Shown: in pieces, positions 46,521 to 56,730 of the stretch
How the letters are laid out: each line of letters begins with the position of its first letter
How positions within the stretch are numbered: the first letter of the stretch is position 1
NCBI GenBank assembly: GCA_002270565.1
Contig: NQMI01000037.1
Span: forward strand, 5,637-69,636
Source of the DNA: Stenocarpella maydis
Taxonomy: Eukaryota > Ascomycota > Sordariomycetes > Diaporthales > Diaporthaceae
DNA: 64,000 nucleotides
Direction: 5' to 3'
Notes under the pieces: generated by a model
The model's input: only the letters and a program-made list of their open reading frames with translations
Database searches by the model: none
What the model was told of the DNA's origin: nothing
Made by a program: the position numbers and the translations under genes

Positions 46521-46529
46521 ATGACTTGA
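46521..46529 (+). promoter_or_regulatory. Two-codon upstream ORF of the Nif1/Dsf2-like gene
   Basis: ATGACTTGA lies 19 bases before the main ATG at 46540, in a different frame. Such a minimal uORF would force reinitiation or leaky scanning if it is in the mature leader. Confidence 0.4.
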
Positions 46530-46539
46530 GCAGTTCAAC

Positions 46540-48845
46540 ATGTCTACCCCAACAAGACCTAATTTCATCGACATTCGCTCCGAGTCGTCGGCTTCTTCCA
46601 TCGCGCGGCCTCTAAGGTCCCCTCGCCTGCATGTCGCCGGGGAGCATCCGCCGGAGCTCTCGCCTCTCGATGCCTTCGCTCTTCAGAGCCGGCTGCTGGC
46701 CAAGCAGCTGGAGGAGAGTGCAAAAGCCGGGAGGAGAATGAGCCGCCTGCCGCCATTGACGACAGAGAGCCCTCTCATCGTACAGGGGAGATCCGACTAT
46801 TTCCGATCAATGTCGGTCGAGTCTGGCTCTGACGCCGGCGGAGACGGACCTCAGGCACACTCTGCCGGTGCAGCCATGAAGGCAGAGTTGGCAGACTCGC
46901 CCGACCGACCACAGTCCATGCACCCACGAATGAGCCACATCCCACCGACCCCAGACACCTCGATCCCCATACCGACACCTAATTCCTTTGAGCAGTTGCG
47001 AGGACGGCCGTTGGGCAGCCATGACGACAAGACCAGCTACTTTGGAGCCAGGAGGGAACACTCGCCCTCTTCGTTCGACAGTGCCAGCATTGATGCACGG
47101 GCAGCAGGGGACGCGGATTCCATACACCCGGAGCTACTAGGCGAGCCATCAGCGGCCCCGAACCCGGCCTTGTCGTCACCTCGCCAACTGGGACAAAAGG
47201 CTTCTCACGAGTCTCTCGCTCCTCCAAGGGCTACATTTCCAGCCAGGACTTCCAGCATCAAATCTCACACGACAGAAGAAGCTGTCGATGACGACGTCTT
47301 GGGGTCTTCATTCCATTCCAACCGATCACGCAAGCTCTCTTCGAGCAGCGGCGGCGTCTTTTCGCCCCATCAGCGACAGCGATCCCCATCGATATGCTCC
47401 AACATATCTGAACTGCCACGGCCAGCTTTCAACTTCTCAAGGCCGATGAGCCGTGCAGGAACACCTGGGTTGGAGACACCATCAAGTTCAGAACAGCCCG
47501 TGCGGCAGCCATCCTCCGACAGTCATTCGTCTTTATTCTTGGCGGACGATGCAAGCAACACTCCTGTCAGCATGAATAGCGAGGGGTTTCCAGATATTGC
47601 CGAGGATGGGAAACCAGGCTCGAACACTTACATCTACTCAAAATTTAACCTTCCCCGAGGTAAGATGATGCAGAGGTCGAATTCCAAGGAAAGACTACCG
47701 GCCTCGGGAACTTTTCACTGGCAACAACCCACTGGTGCTCCTAATGATGAGAAAATGGGCCCCTCGGTTGGCCAGGCGCCCCCATCCCCGCCCACCAGGC
47801 CGTCCAGCTCTGCGAGCCGGGAGCTGAGGAGACCCTCTGGTGAAACGAGTCTGGACGTACCACGCCCCACAACGCAGCCGTCACCGAGTGAAAGCAGGCC
47901 ATTCATCAGCGGCGGGCGTGCCTCCGAGGACGCACAACGGGGTCGCAGCGAGCAGCGACCTGGGACCGCGACCACCAGCGATGCAAGCACCATCAAGGCC
48001 CGTTCGCAGCACTCGATTGCAACCACGATGGCCGATATCCCAGCGGAGGAACATGTCAGCAAGGCCATCGCGCTGCACGAAGAAGGCAAGGTGAATGAAT
48101 CGACCTACCACCTCCGCTACGCTGCGAAGCAAGGGGACCCCGTGGGAATGCTGCTCTTTGCACTGGCATGTCGGCACGGCTGGGGCATGCGACCCAACCC
48201 GGCAGAAGCTGTAATGTGGCTCCGCAAGGCCGCCGAGTGCGCGGGTCTGGAAATTGCGGAGGACGAGAACAACGTAAAGGAGGGCCAGCATGTAGATGTA
48301 GCAGGGCGCAAGACGCGTAAAGCGCAGTTGGCCCTGAGCATCTACGAGCTCGGAGTGAGCCACATGAACGGGTGGGGCATTGAGCAGGATAAAGCTCTTG
48401 CCCTGCGCTGCTTCGAGATCGCCGGAAGTGAGTGTTTTGTTTTGGCCCCCTCAGCCCTCGTTATAGGAGCACCACTGACTTAAACCTTGAACAGGCTGGG
48501 GTGACGTTGATGCTCTTGCCGAGGCAGGTTTCTGCTATGCGAAAGGTGTCGGCTGCAAGAAGAACCTCAAGAAGGCGGCCAAATTCTACCGCGCGGCTGA
48601 GGCCAAGGGTATGAACATGGTTGGCAACAGCTGGTGAGTTTTGGGCCACTGGCTCTTTGCCTAAAGTTATCCACTTCAGGGTCGAGGCTAATGATGGGCG
48701 GTTGCGCAGGATCCACAAGCCCAAATATAACGAGGACGAGGACGACGAGAACGACGATGCGAGGAGCACCAAGTCTCGATCCAAGTCCAAGTCTCGGTTC
48801 TTTGGCAAAGTCCGGTCTCACACCACCACAGGCGCCCCATCATAA
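46540..48845 (+). CDS. Sel1-repeat protein, Nif1/Dsf2-like
   Basis: Three exons, 46540-48427, 48495-48633 and 48710-48845, give 720 residues. The first 490 residues are Ser/Pro-rich and disordered, with conserved islands MSTPTRPNFIDIRSESSASS near the start and NTYIYSKFNLPRGKMMQRSN before the repeat region. From about residue 497 there are Sel1-type TPR-like repeats (HLRYAAKQGDPVGMLLFALA; RHGWGMRPNPAEAVMWLRKA; GVSHMNGWGIEQDKALALRC; GFCYAKGVGCKKNLKKAAKF). The tail is acidic then basic-Ser (KSRSKSKSRFFGKVR). This matches fungal proteins related to yeast Dsf2 and fission-yeast Nif1, a mitotic inhibitor that binds Nim1 kinase; function here is by family only. Introns are 67 and 76 bp, both GTGAGT...CAG. 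Confidence 0.85.
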
Positions 48846-50230
48846 TCCCTTGGCTGCTCGGACCTGCGACAATAGCTGAATTTCCTTGCTTTCATGATGA
48901 TGACTATATTTCCTTTCTAGCTCTCATATAGGAGTTATTCTTCTATTTTAACCTTGGGGAGGGGGCACTGGCAGATTTGCTCACGAGCATTAACGAATTC
49001 CTTGCTCTTCCTGGCATTTTGCGTTGGACGGGATTACCTGGTGGCACAACAAACCGCAATTTAAGATACCGCAAGGGCATAGCGGGGCCTGCCTTTTTAC
49101 TTCCATTCGATTTTTTTTGTTATCTTCTGTTGCTGCTTTTCTGGTATTCCCCGTTCCTGGAAGGAGAGGAACAGGCTAAAAGAAGCTGCTTCTTCTTTTT
49201 TTTCCTTCCGAATTCTTTTTGGGCCGGTGTCTCGAGAGGCATGAAATCCCGTGGCATATTGTACAAAGATGTCGAGAGTGTTCAAGATACTGAGAAAGAG
49301 CAGAGCGAAAGAGAAGGAGAAAAGGGGAGGAGGGGTGGGCTGACATAAAGGAGAAGATTGACCACGGGGCGTTTTCTGCTGTACATAAACCTAACCTTTT
49401 GACATATTGCCCATTGGCAGGTGGTTGAAGATGGTTGGCACTGGAGAAGAGGGCTTTCTCAAGCTTTGAAAGCGATTTAATTCTGGTCTGCGACTGATCT
49501 GGTCCAATCCACACAACTCGTCTCCGTCCTGGCCTCACTTCATGCAAATATGAGATCGTGACTGTGCGTCCATGTGTCTACAAGATTTTGTGGCCTGCCC
49601 GGTGGGGCGTGTCGGCATCGGACACATCGTCGAGGTGGAAAGGGAGCTCGGCTCGGCAGGGACAGACAGAACAGACAGCTCTTGCCTGCAGCAGCTCCAG
49701 ACCAGATCATCTGTCTGGTGCAGGGGTCAACTGGTGGGCGCGAGCTTGTGTGAGAGTCAAGTGTCCCAGCAGCATGTGAAAGTGGATCCGACAAAAAAAG
49801 GCAAGCCGTTAGGCCTACACCCAAACTGGGGCAGCTTCTCACGCCAAAACAACGTCATTGGAGACATCTGGACCGGCCCAGGACTGCCAACACCCCTTGC
49901 CGACGGGTCCTTCCACAGCCCGGAATCTTGTGACGATCGCAACTGGCCACCCATTCCCACTCCCATTCCCATATCATTCTCCTTCTCATTCTCCTCCTTC
50001 TTGTCCTCATCTTCTCTCTTCCCTCCATTTCCTCCCACCTACTGTACACGCCTCTCAAGACACACGAGTGCTGCACTCCGGGCACCACCCAATTGACGCA
50101 GCCAAGCAAGAGCTTGTGAGCCGAGCTCCGGGGCTCTCTGCCTAGCTACCGCGGCATCATATAGCAGAGGGGGAAAAAACCCAAAAAAACCAAACGCCTG
50201 GGAATCAGGGAAACGCCAGAGCCAGCTACC
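48846..50230. promoter_or_regulatory. Intergenic region upstream of the DGAT2-type gene
   Basis: 1.4 kb between tandem genes. It has a T-rich patch at 49095-49210 and a pyrimidine-rich leader from about 49920 with repeated CCCATTCCCA-type sequence. No gene recognised. Confidence 0.5.
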
Positions 50231-52370
50231 ATGGCCCCCTCCAGCGATACGGGTAAGATCTCAGCAGCAATACCCATGCCGTCCGCGCCGGCAGGCCCGG
50301 ACGCCAACCCCCCGGATCTCGAGCCTGAGATGGACGATCGCAGGCACAGCAGTGCTAGCAGCAGCCCGCCGACGCACCCGGCCTTCTTCATTGCTTCTCC
50401 GGCATCCTCCCACGCAGGAGGAGCCCGCGCTGCCACCCCGGGCAAGGAGAATGTCTGCCCCTCCCCCATGGCAGCCGCATTCTCCCCGCTGGGGACCCGA
50501 GTGGGGACCCCACTGGCCATGCACCTGGGCGGGAAGAAGACGCCACCGAGGCCTGCTGCCGACGCCGGAGCTGTGCCGAACAAGTTCATCGATGACTGCA
50601 GGAGCCGGTCTCCCAGCGGGGGAGTCCAGAGACAAGGACTAGGAGATATTGACAATAGTGTTGCAGCTGCACAGCCGGCAAACGGCGTGGCACCGGCCGC
50701 TGATTCGAACGCGAGCAAGAAGAGCAAGCGCAAGTCGAAGAAGACCAATGGCGTGAAAGAGAAGAGCATGGGGCACGCGGACGACCAGCCTGCTGCTCAG
50801 CCCACATCGTATGCCGAGGCTGTCAAGGAGGACCCAGCCGATGTCGTGAGACGAGAGCAGGATGGGACCTCGGAGAAGAGCAACGGACAAAATCAGAGCC
50901 CGCAGACAAACGCGGACGAGGCAGCAACAAAGCAGTTTGGCGGCGATGCGAGTGGGCCAGAGGCCCGAGGTACCGAGGAAGAGAATGGCAATGAGAAGGA
51001 CGCCCAACCTACAGCAGCTGGCAGCTTGACCTTTGCGGAAGTAGTCAAGGAAGGCCCGACCGATGAAGCCAGGACGAACAGCCAGACTCCAGAGCATGGC
51101 GATGCCAAATCTAGGGGTATTGAACTTGACGATGGGTCTGCTCACTCCAGCCAGGGCTCTACGGCCGTCGAATACCCCGACATCCCTTCAGACACGGAAG
51201 GTCGTGCAGAGGAGGCTCAGCGGCGTCAGGACTCAGAAAAGGCCCCGGAAGTCGCTGGGCTGCGGTGGGCGCCGCTCAGGGTGCCGTTCAAGCGCCGACT
51301 ACAGACACTGGCAGTATTGTTCCACTGTCTGTGCATGGGGACGACGCTGTCAATCTTCTTCGGGTTCTGTGCGATCCCGTTGCTATGGCCTATACGTGAG
51401 TCGTCCATGGTCCACAACTCCCACTCCCGCGCATCACCCATGCCCAAACAGCCGCTCCATGTTCGCTGGTCACTTTCTAACAGCCAGCCTAGTAATAATA
51501 TACCTGGTGTCAATCCTTTTTGCGACAGATGCCGTCGACGGCAAGCTCAGGAGGCGAAAGGAGTGGGTCCGCAGGCTGCCCATCTGGAAGTACTTCGCCG
51601 AGTACTACCCTGCCAAGCTTCACAAGACGCACGACCTCGTCCCGACGCGCAAGTACATCTTCGGGTACCACCCGCACGGGATCATCTCCCACGGCGCGTG
51701 GGCGGCCTTCGCGACGGAGGCGCTGGGGTTTTCGGAGAAGTTCCCGGGCATCACCAACAGCCTGCTGACGCTCGACTCCAACTTCCGGCTGCCGCTGTAC
51801 CGCGAATACGTCTTCTCGATGGGGGTGCTGTCGGTCAGCAAGGAGTCCATCACTAACATTCTGACGCGCGGGGGCCGCAACGGTGAGGGTATGGGGCGTG
51901 CGGTGACGATCGTGGTGGGCGGGGCTCGCGAGTCCCTCGAGGCGCAGCCGCGCACGATGCGGCTCATCATCAACGAGCGCAAGGGGTTCGTCAAGCTGGC
52001 TATGCGCACGGGGGCGGACCTGGTGCCGGTGGTGGCGTTCGGCGAGAACGACCTGTACGACCAGCTGGACCCGCACAAGCACCCGTGGCTTCATGGGCTG
52101 CAGCGGTACGTGCTCAAGGTGTGGAAGTTCACAGTGCCGCTGCTGCACGGGCGGGGCATATTCAACTACGACGTGGGGATGATGCCCTACCGGAGGCCGC
52201 TCAACATCGTCGTCGGGCGGCCCATCAAGGTCGTCCAGGCCGATAACCCGGACAATGCCGAGGTCGACCGCCTGCACGAGCTCTACGTGGAGGAGCTGAG
52301 GGCCATCTGGGACCGGTACAAGGACGAGTTCGCCAAGGACCGCATCGGGGAGATGGAGTTCCTAAGTTGA
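50231..52370 (+). CDS. Diacylglycerol acyltransferase, DGAT2 family, with long N-terminal extension
   Basis: Two exons, 50231-51395 and 51484-52370, give 683 residues. The catalytic half (from about residue 345) shows the DGAT2 layout: a hydrophobic hairpin (LAVLFHCLCMGTTLSIFFGF; SLVIIYLVSILFATDA), FGYHPHGIISHGAW with the catalytic HPHG at about 451-454, LYREYVFSMGVLSVSKES, VVGGARESLEAQP and KGFVKLAMRTGADLVPVVAF. It would acylate diacylglycerol at the ER or lipid droplet to form triacylglycerol. Residues 1-340 are Ser/Pro/Ala/Glu-rich, seem disordered, and hold two related motifs, SYAEAVKEDP (193-202) and TFAEVVKEGP (267-276). Fungal relatives I recall are usually 350-520 residues, so this is long. 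The acceptor TAACAG at 51483 is the one that keeps frame and the second hydrophobic segment. Confidence 0.87.
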
Positions 52371-53869
52371 GGTGTGATGCATCGAGTCACCAGCGAGGGG
52401 AGGTTGGGGGATATTGTTCTTTGGGGGGGNTCTGTTTTGTTTTGGGTTGTGGGAAACGGCGACTCGGTCGTAGGACCTGAGAATACAGCTTCTAGAGAGG
52501 GGAAACGGAGTCGGGTCCAAGGCTGACGGCCACCGCTTGGTGTGGCACCCTGAACGAGGACAGAGAATCAAGATTCAATTTTGGAGGGAACCGGTTTGTC
52601 ATGGGTGTTATTATTCTCCTTTAGCAATGACCGTGGTGTCGACATGTTCACCTGGGTGTGTGGGCGTTGCTTGGTACACGTCAGACGGGGTCTGTGATGT
52701 CTCTTACAGGATGAATACTTAATTCCCCTGTAGAATTCAGCAAGACCTGAGGTTCATGTGTGTTTTCCTCTGGTTGAGCTAATGCTCATCAGACTGGATG
52801 GCATTTATATTGTTGTTTGTACCTGTAGTGACGTAGATGACACGAGCTGTGGTCGAGCTGGTTCAGACACCCAGGATTAGGTCGCACGTCAAGCCAGCTA
52901 TACTGTATACTGCAGAGCATGCGCGCGAAGTAGGTGCGGGTGTTGTAGGAGCTCAGGCATGGATGACATGCCCCATGTCGCGTACAATAAACGTATCTGG
53001 CATACTTGGCTCAACCTGGCGGGACCCCGGCGAGCCACCGATTCCAGTTGCGGGGTGGTGATGCGGGCTTCTGAGGGGGTTCCCGATTAGGGAATTTGGG
53101 GAGGACTTGGAATTGTGATTTGTTCATCTGATGTGCGAGAGCGTGCTTGAAACGTTGGCTGTATCTTTTGTGGGGCTGGACAGAAGAAGACAGAAATATA
53201 GAAATACAGTGCTGGGCGTTGGATGTGTAGAGGGCGATGGTGGGTGCATCTCGGTGTGGCATATATATATAAATATAATACTACCTACCATGTAGATACA
53301 TGGCAGTAGTGTAAAGCAGCCGTGCCGCTGCCACGCGGTGTCTCAGCCTGGGGCTGCTGGGGCTGCTGGGGCTGCTGGCCCTGCTGGAGAAGGCACACGC
53401 GTAATCATGCATGACGCAAGAGGCTGCTGCAGTGGACCGCAGAGCCGGGCCCTCCCACAAGGTGTGGCTGCGGGACTTGTCGCCGGGGTCCCGCTGCACC
53501 GCAACATCGACAAGGCACCACAGTCTTTGTTGTTCTGCCTCGGCTGCCCGAGTGGCCAGGGCCCGTGGGCCGCCCCTCAAACCTCCCAAAACACCTCGTA
53601 TCATCTCATACGCTTTTCCCATGGGCCCCTGTGCCCACTCAGGTGTTTGACGATTGGCGATACTGCCACGCGCTCTCCGTATAAGTCGTCTTGGCCCTGC
53701 TTCCTTACGCCTGCCTTGGCTTTTCCTCCCCTTCTCTCTGCAAGACGAAGCCTCCGACCGAGACTATACCGACCGAGCGAGCCCGGCACACATCTCTCTC
53801 CGCCTGCAGGACCATGATATGAGAGCCGATAGGGCTCGTGCGTGACGAGACCTGGCGGCGGCACCGTCA
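52371..53869. promoter_or_regulatory. Intergenic region upstream of the carboxylesterase gene
   Basis: 1.5 kb between tandem plus-strand genes. It includes an ambiguous base (N at 52430) after a G run, ATATATA runs at 53261-53278 and a GGGGCTGCT tandem (53350-53385). No gene recognised. Confidence 0.5.
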
Positions 53870-56280
53870 ATGACAGCTGCTGTCCCAAGGGCCGGACCAT
53901 GCTCTGCGGGCTCGGACTCGGACCAAGCTCGCTCCTACTCCGAGTCTTGGCCGCTGCCCGGGCCTGGTCCGCAGGCCGGCAGCACCGACGACGGCGAGCA
54001 TGAGCATGAGCATGAGCATGAGCATGAGCATGAGCATGAGCATGAGCATGAGCATGAGCATGAGCATGAGCATGAGCATGAGCATGAGCCGGCCGGGCCA
54101 AAGCGGCCGTGGTGGAGGACGCGCATCGCCACCTGGTCCTTCGCCATCGCTGCCGTCCTGCTGGTCGCCTTCGTCGTGCTGCTGGTCCTCGGCCTGCTGG
54201 GATACCTCAAGGTAGGCTCCTTTTCTGCTCGCAACCAGACCGAACAGGCTTCGTCAGACTCTGGACAACAAACACCGCCAAACCCTCTCTCGACTATCCC
54301 TCTTCTCTCTGAGCCCACCTTCACTCTTGCTGCTTCCGCGCCCCCTCCAGTCACCGTCACACCGGCTGCTGCCACTCCCATCCCGACCAATCTTGGAACG
54401 GTCAACATTGTAAGATTTGCAGTGACATGCCGGCACTGTCCCTTGTGGCCCATCTCAGGCGCCCTCCTGCCGGGCCGCCCTGGTAGCTTTGTGATCACAT
54501 CCTCGAGGGTCCAATCATGTGTGTCGCGCTCATGTTGTATACCTGCGATGCCTCCCCCCTCCCCCCTCACCTCTACCATCTCGTACAATTGCTGACACGC
54601 GATTCTTAGCCGGGCCAGGATCCGCAGGTCAACCTGGGCTATGCCACCTACGTTGGAAAGACCCTCGATGGAGGCATCAACCGGTTCCTCGGGATGCGCT
54701 ACGCAGCGCCACCACTGGGGGATCTGAGATGGAGAGCACCCGTCGCCCCTCCGACGTCGACCTCGCCCCAGCCGGCCAAGGAGTTTGGGCCTATTTGTCT
54801 GGGCATCTCGGTCACGTATCCCATCAGCTACGAGGACGAGGACTGCCTCTTCGTCAACGTCTGGGCCCCGCAGGGCGCAAACACCACGTCCAACTTGCCC
54901 GTCTGGCTGTTCATCCAGGGCGGTGGCTATGTCTCCAACTCGAACGCGAACTGGGACGGCGAGGAGGTTGTGCGCCAGTCTGGCAATAACATCGTCTTTG
55001 TCAACTTCAACTACCGCGTGTCCGTGTGGGGGTTCTTGGCCAGCTCCAAGGTCCAGGCCAATGGCAGCCTCAACGCCGGCCTGCTCGACCAGCGCTTTGT
55101 CATGGAGTGGGTCAGGTCCAACATCGCCAGTTTCGGGGGCGACCCCAACAACGTCGTCATCCACGGAGCCTCGGCCGGGGCAGGGTCCGTTGCTCTGCAC
55201 CTCATGGCCTTTGGCGGTCGCAACGACAACCTCTTCTCTGCCGGCATCGCCGAGTCGGTCTTCTTCCCCGCCCAGCCCTTCGTGCCCCAGCTCGAGTACC
55301 AGTTCGACCGCCTGGTCAACGCCACCAACTGCGCGGCGCAGCCGGACCAGCTGGCATGCCTCCGCGCCCTGGACACCAGGACCCTCCAGGCCCAGAACGT
55401 CCCGTCCGTCTTCCCGGGCCGCACGGAGCCGCCACTGCCGCTCTTCTACTGGACTCCGTGTATCGACGGTGACTTCCTCGAGGACCTGCCGTACAATCTC
55501 CTCGCCCAGGGCAGGTTCATTGACGTGCCGCTGCTGTTCGGCAACGACAACGACGAGGGCAGCTACTTTGCCACCAACGCCGCCACGCCGGGCGACATGG
55601 CCACATTCTTCCAGAACAACTACCCGCTCCTCACCGCCGAGGACACCGCCGCCATCCAGCGACTCTACCCGCTCATGCCTGCCCTGCCCAGACACAACGC
55701 CTGGTTCCCCAGCAGCAGCATGGCCTACGGCGAGGCCACCTTCATCTGCCCGGCCATCAGCCTCTTCTCCGCCTACGCCCAGGCCTCTCCCGGCGGCGCC
55801 GCGGCGTCGTCCATGTGGCTGTACCGATACAACGTCACCGACGCCGACAACACCGCGGCGGGCGTCGGCGTCCCGCACCTGTGGGAGTCGTACGCCGTCT
55901 TCGGCCCCACCAGCCTGGCCTCCAACGACGTGCCCGAGAGCTACCTGACCTACAACGCGCCCGTCGTCCCCGTCGTCATGGGCTACTTCCTCTCCTTCGT
56001 GCAGACCCGCGACCCAAACCCGCTGAGGGCCCCCGGCTCGCCCGTCTGGGAGAGCTGGGGCGCGCCGGGCGGCGGCCGCAACGGCTCAAGGATCGTGCTC
56101 GAGACAGGCAACGTCCGCATGGAGCCCGTCGAGGCCGCCCAGGCCGCGCGGTGTGGGTTCTGGGCGGGGCTGGCGCCGAGGACGCAGCAGAGGGCCAAGA
56201 GGGCCGACGAGATGGAGCCGGCAGTGCGTCAGCGTCAGATTCGTGACCGGGGCGGGACTCGCGAGCGGACTCCATGCTAA
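53870..56280 (+). CDS. Membrane-anchored type B carboxylesterase
   Basis: Two exons, 53870-54409 and 54610-56280, give 736 residues. The cytosolic N-terminus contains 15 Glu-His dipeptides (residues 43-72), a basic stop and a membrane helix (WSFAIAAVLLVAFVVLLVLG, about 91-110). A Ser/Thr/Pro stalk follows (to about 180), then an esterase domain. The domain has FLGMRYAAPPLGDLRWRAP, the EDCLFVNVW signature, the oxyanion loop FIQGGGY, the nucleophile elbow GDPNNVVIHGASAGAGS with Ser about 368, an acid in NDNDEGSYFA and a likely His in GVPHLWESYAVFG. The topology predicts a type II membrane protein with the hydrolase outside or lumenal. The substrate is unknown. The intron 54410-54609 (200 bp) has GTAAGA and TTAG borders. 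A GTAGGC at 54212, just after the helix, could be an additional donor. Confidence 0.86.
53996..54085 (+). repeat. (GAGCAT)15 coding hexamer array
   Basis: Fifteen perfect GAGCAT units encode alternating Glu-His in the cytosolic tail of the carboxylesterase. A final GAG follows. Confidence 0.97.
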
Positions 56281-56730
56281 TAATGACCGGGTGGCCGGGT
56301 GGTCTTATCGGTACGACATACTCACGGGCACAGCAGAGCCGTGAAATAACCCAGGCGGGCATGCACATACAAGACATCTCCCACCGCATCAGCGGAATGA
56401 GTGGGAAATGAGTGGAGGAATACAATTAAACAATGGTGCCACTTAGTAGAACATATTAGATAATAAGCTTTGCATAGCCCGCATAGGTTGGGTATCTCTG
56501 CTAGAAAATTTATCTCCAATGAGACGCACATTTCTGATCCTTACATACTCCTGAGACATTTTTTTCTTTTTACTAATCATCGAGGTCGTATCGAAATATT
56601 AGGTAATGAAGCCTGCCTCGTGTCCACGAATCGTAGCATGTTCTTTCGGTCTTTGATCAGCCTCCATCCTTCCGCGTAGTCAGGTATATTGCCAGCATTC
56701 CATAATCGGGCATGCGGACACTCTTCATTA
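56281..56730. other. Convergent 3' regions of carboxylesterase and DPH6
   Basis: A 450 bp region between convergent genes, AT-richer than its neighbours, with no gene seen. Confidence 0.5.

Noticed and set aside
53935..55878. 647-codon frame opposite the carboxylesterase
   Set aside because: It is the antisense of a GC-rich coding sequence, rich in Gly/Ala/Arg/Val; the esterase domain on the plus strand is unambiguous.
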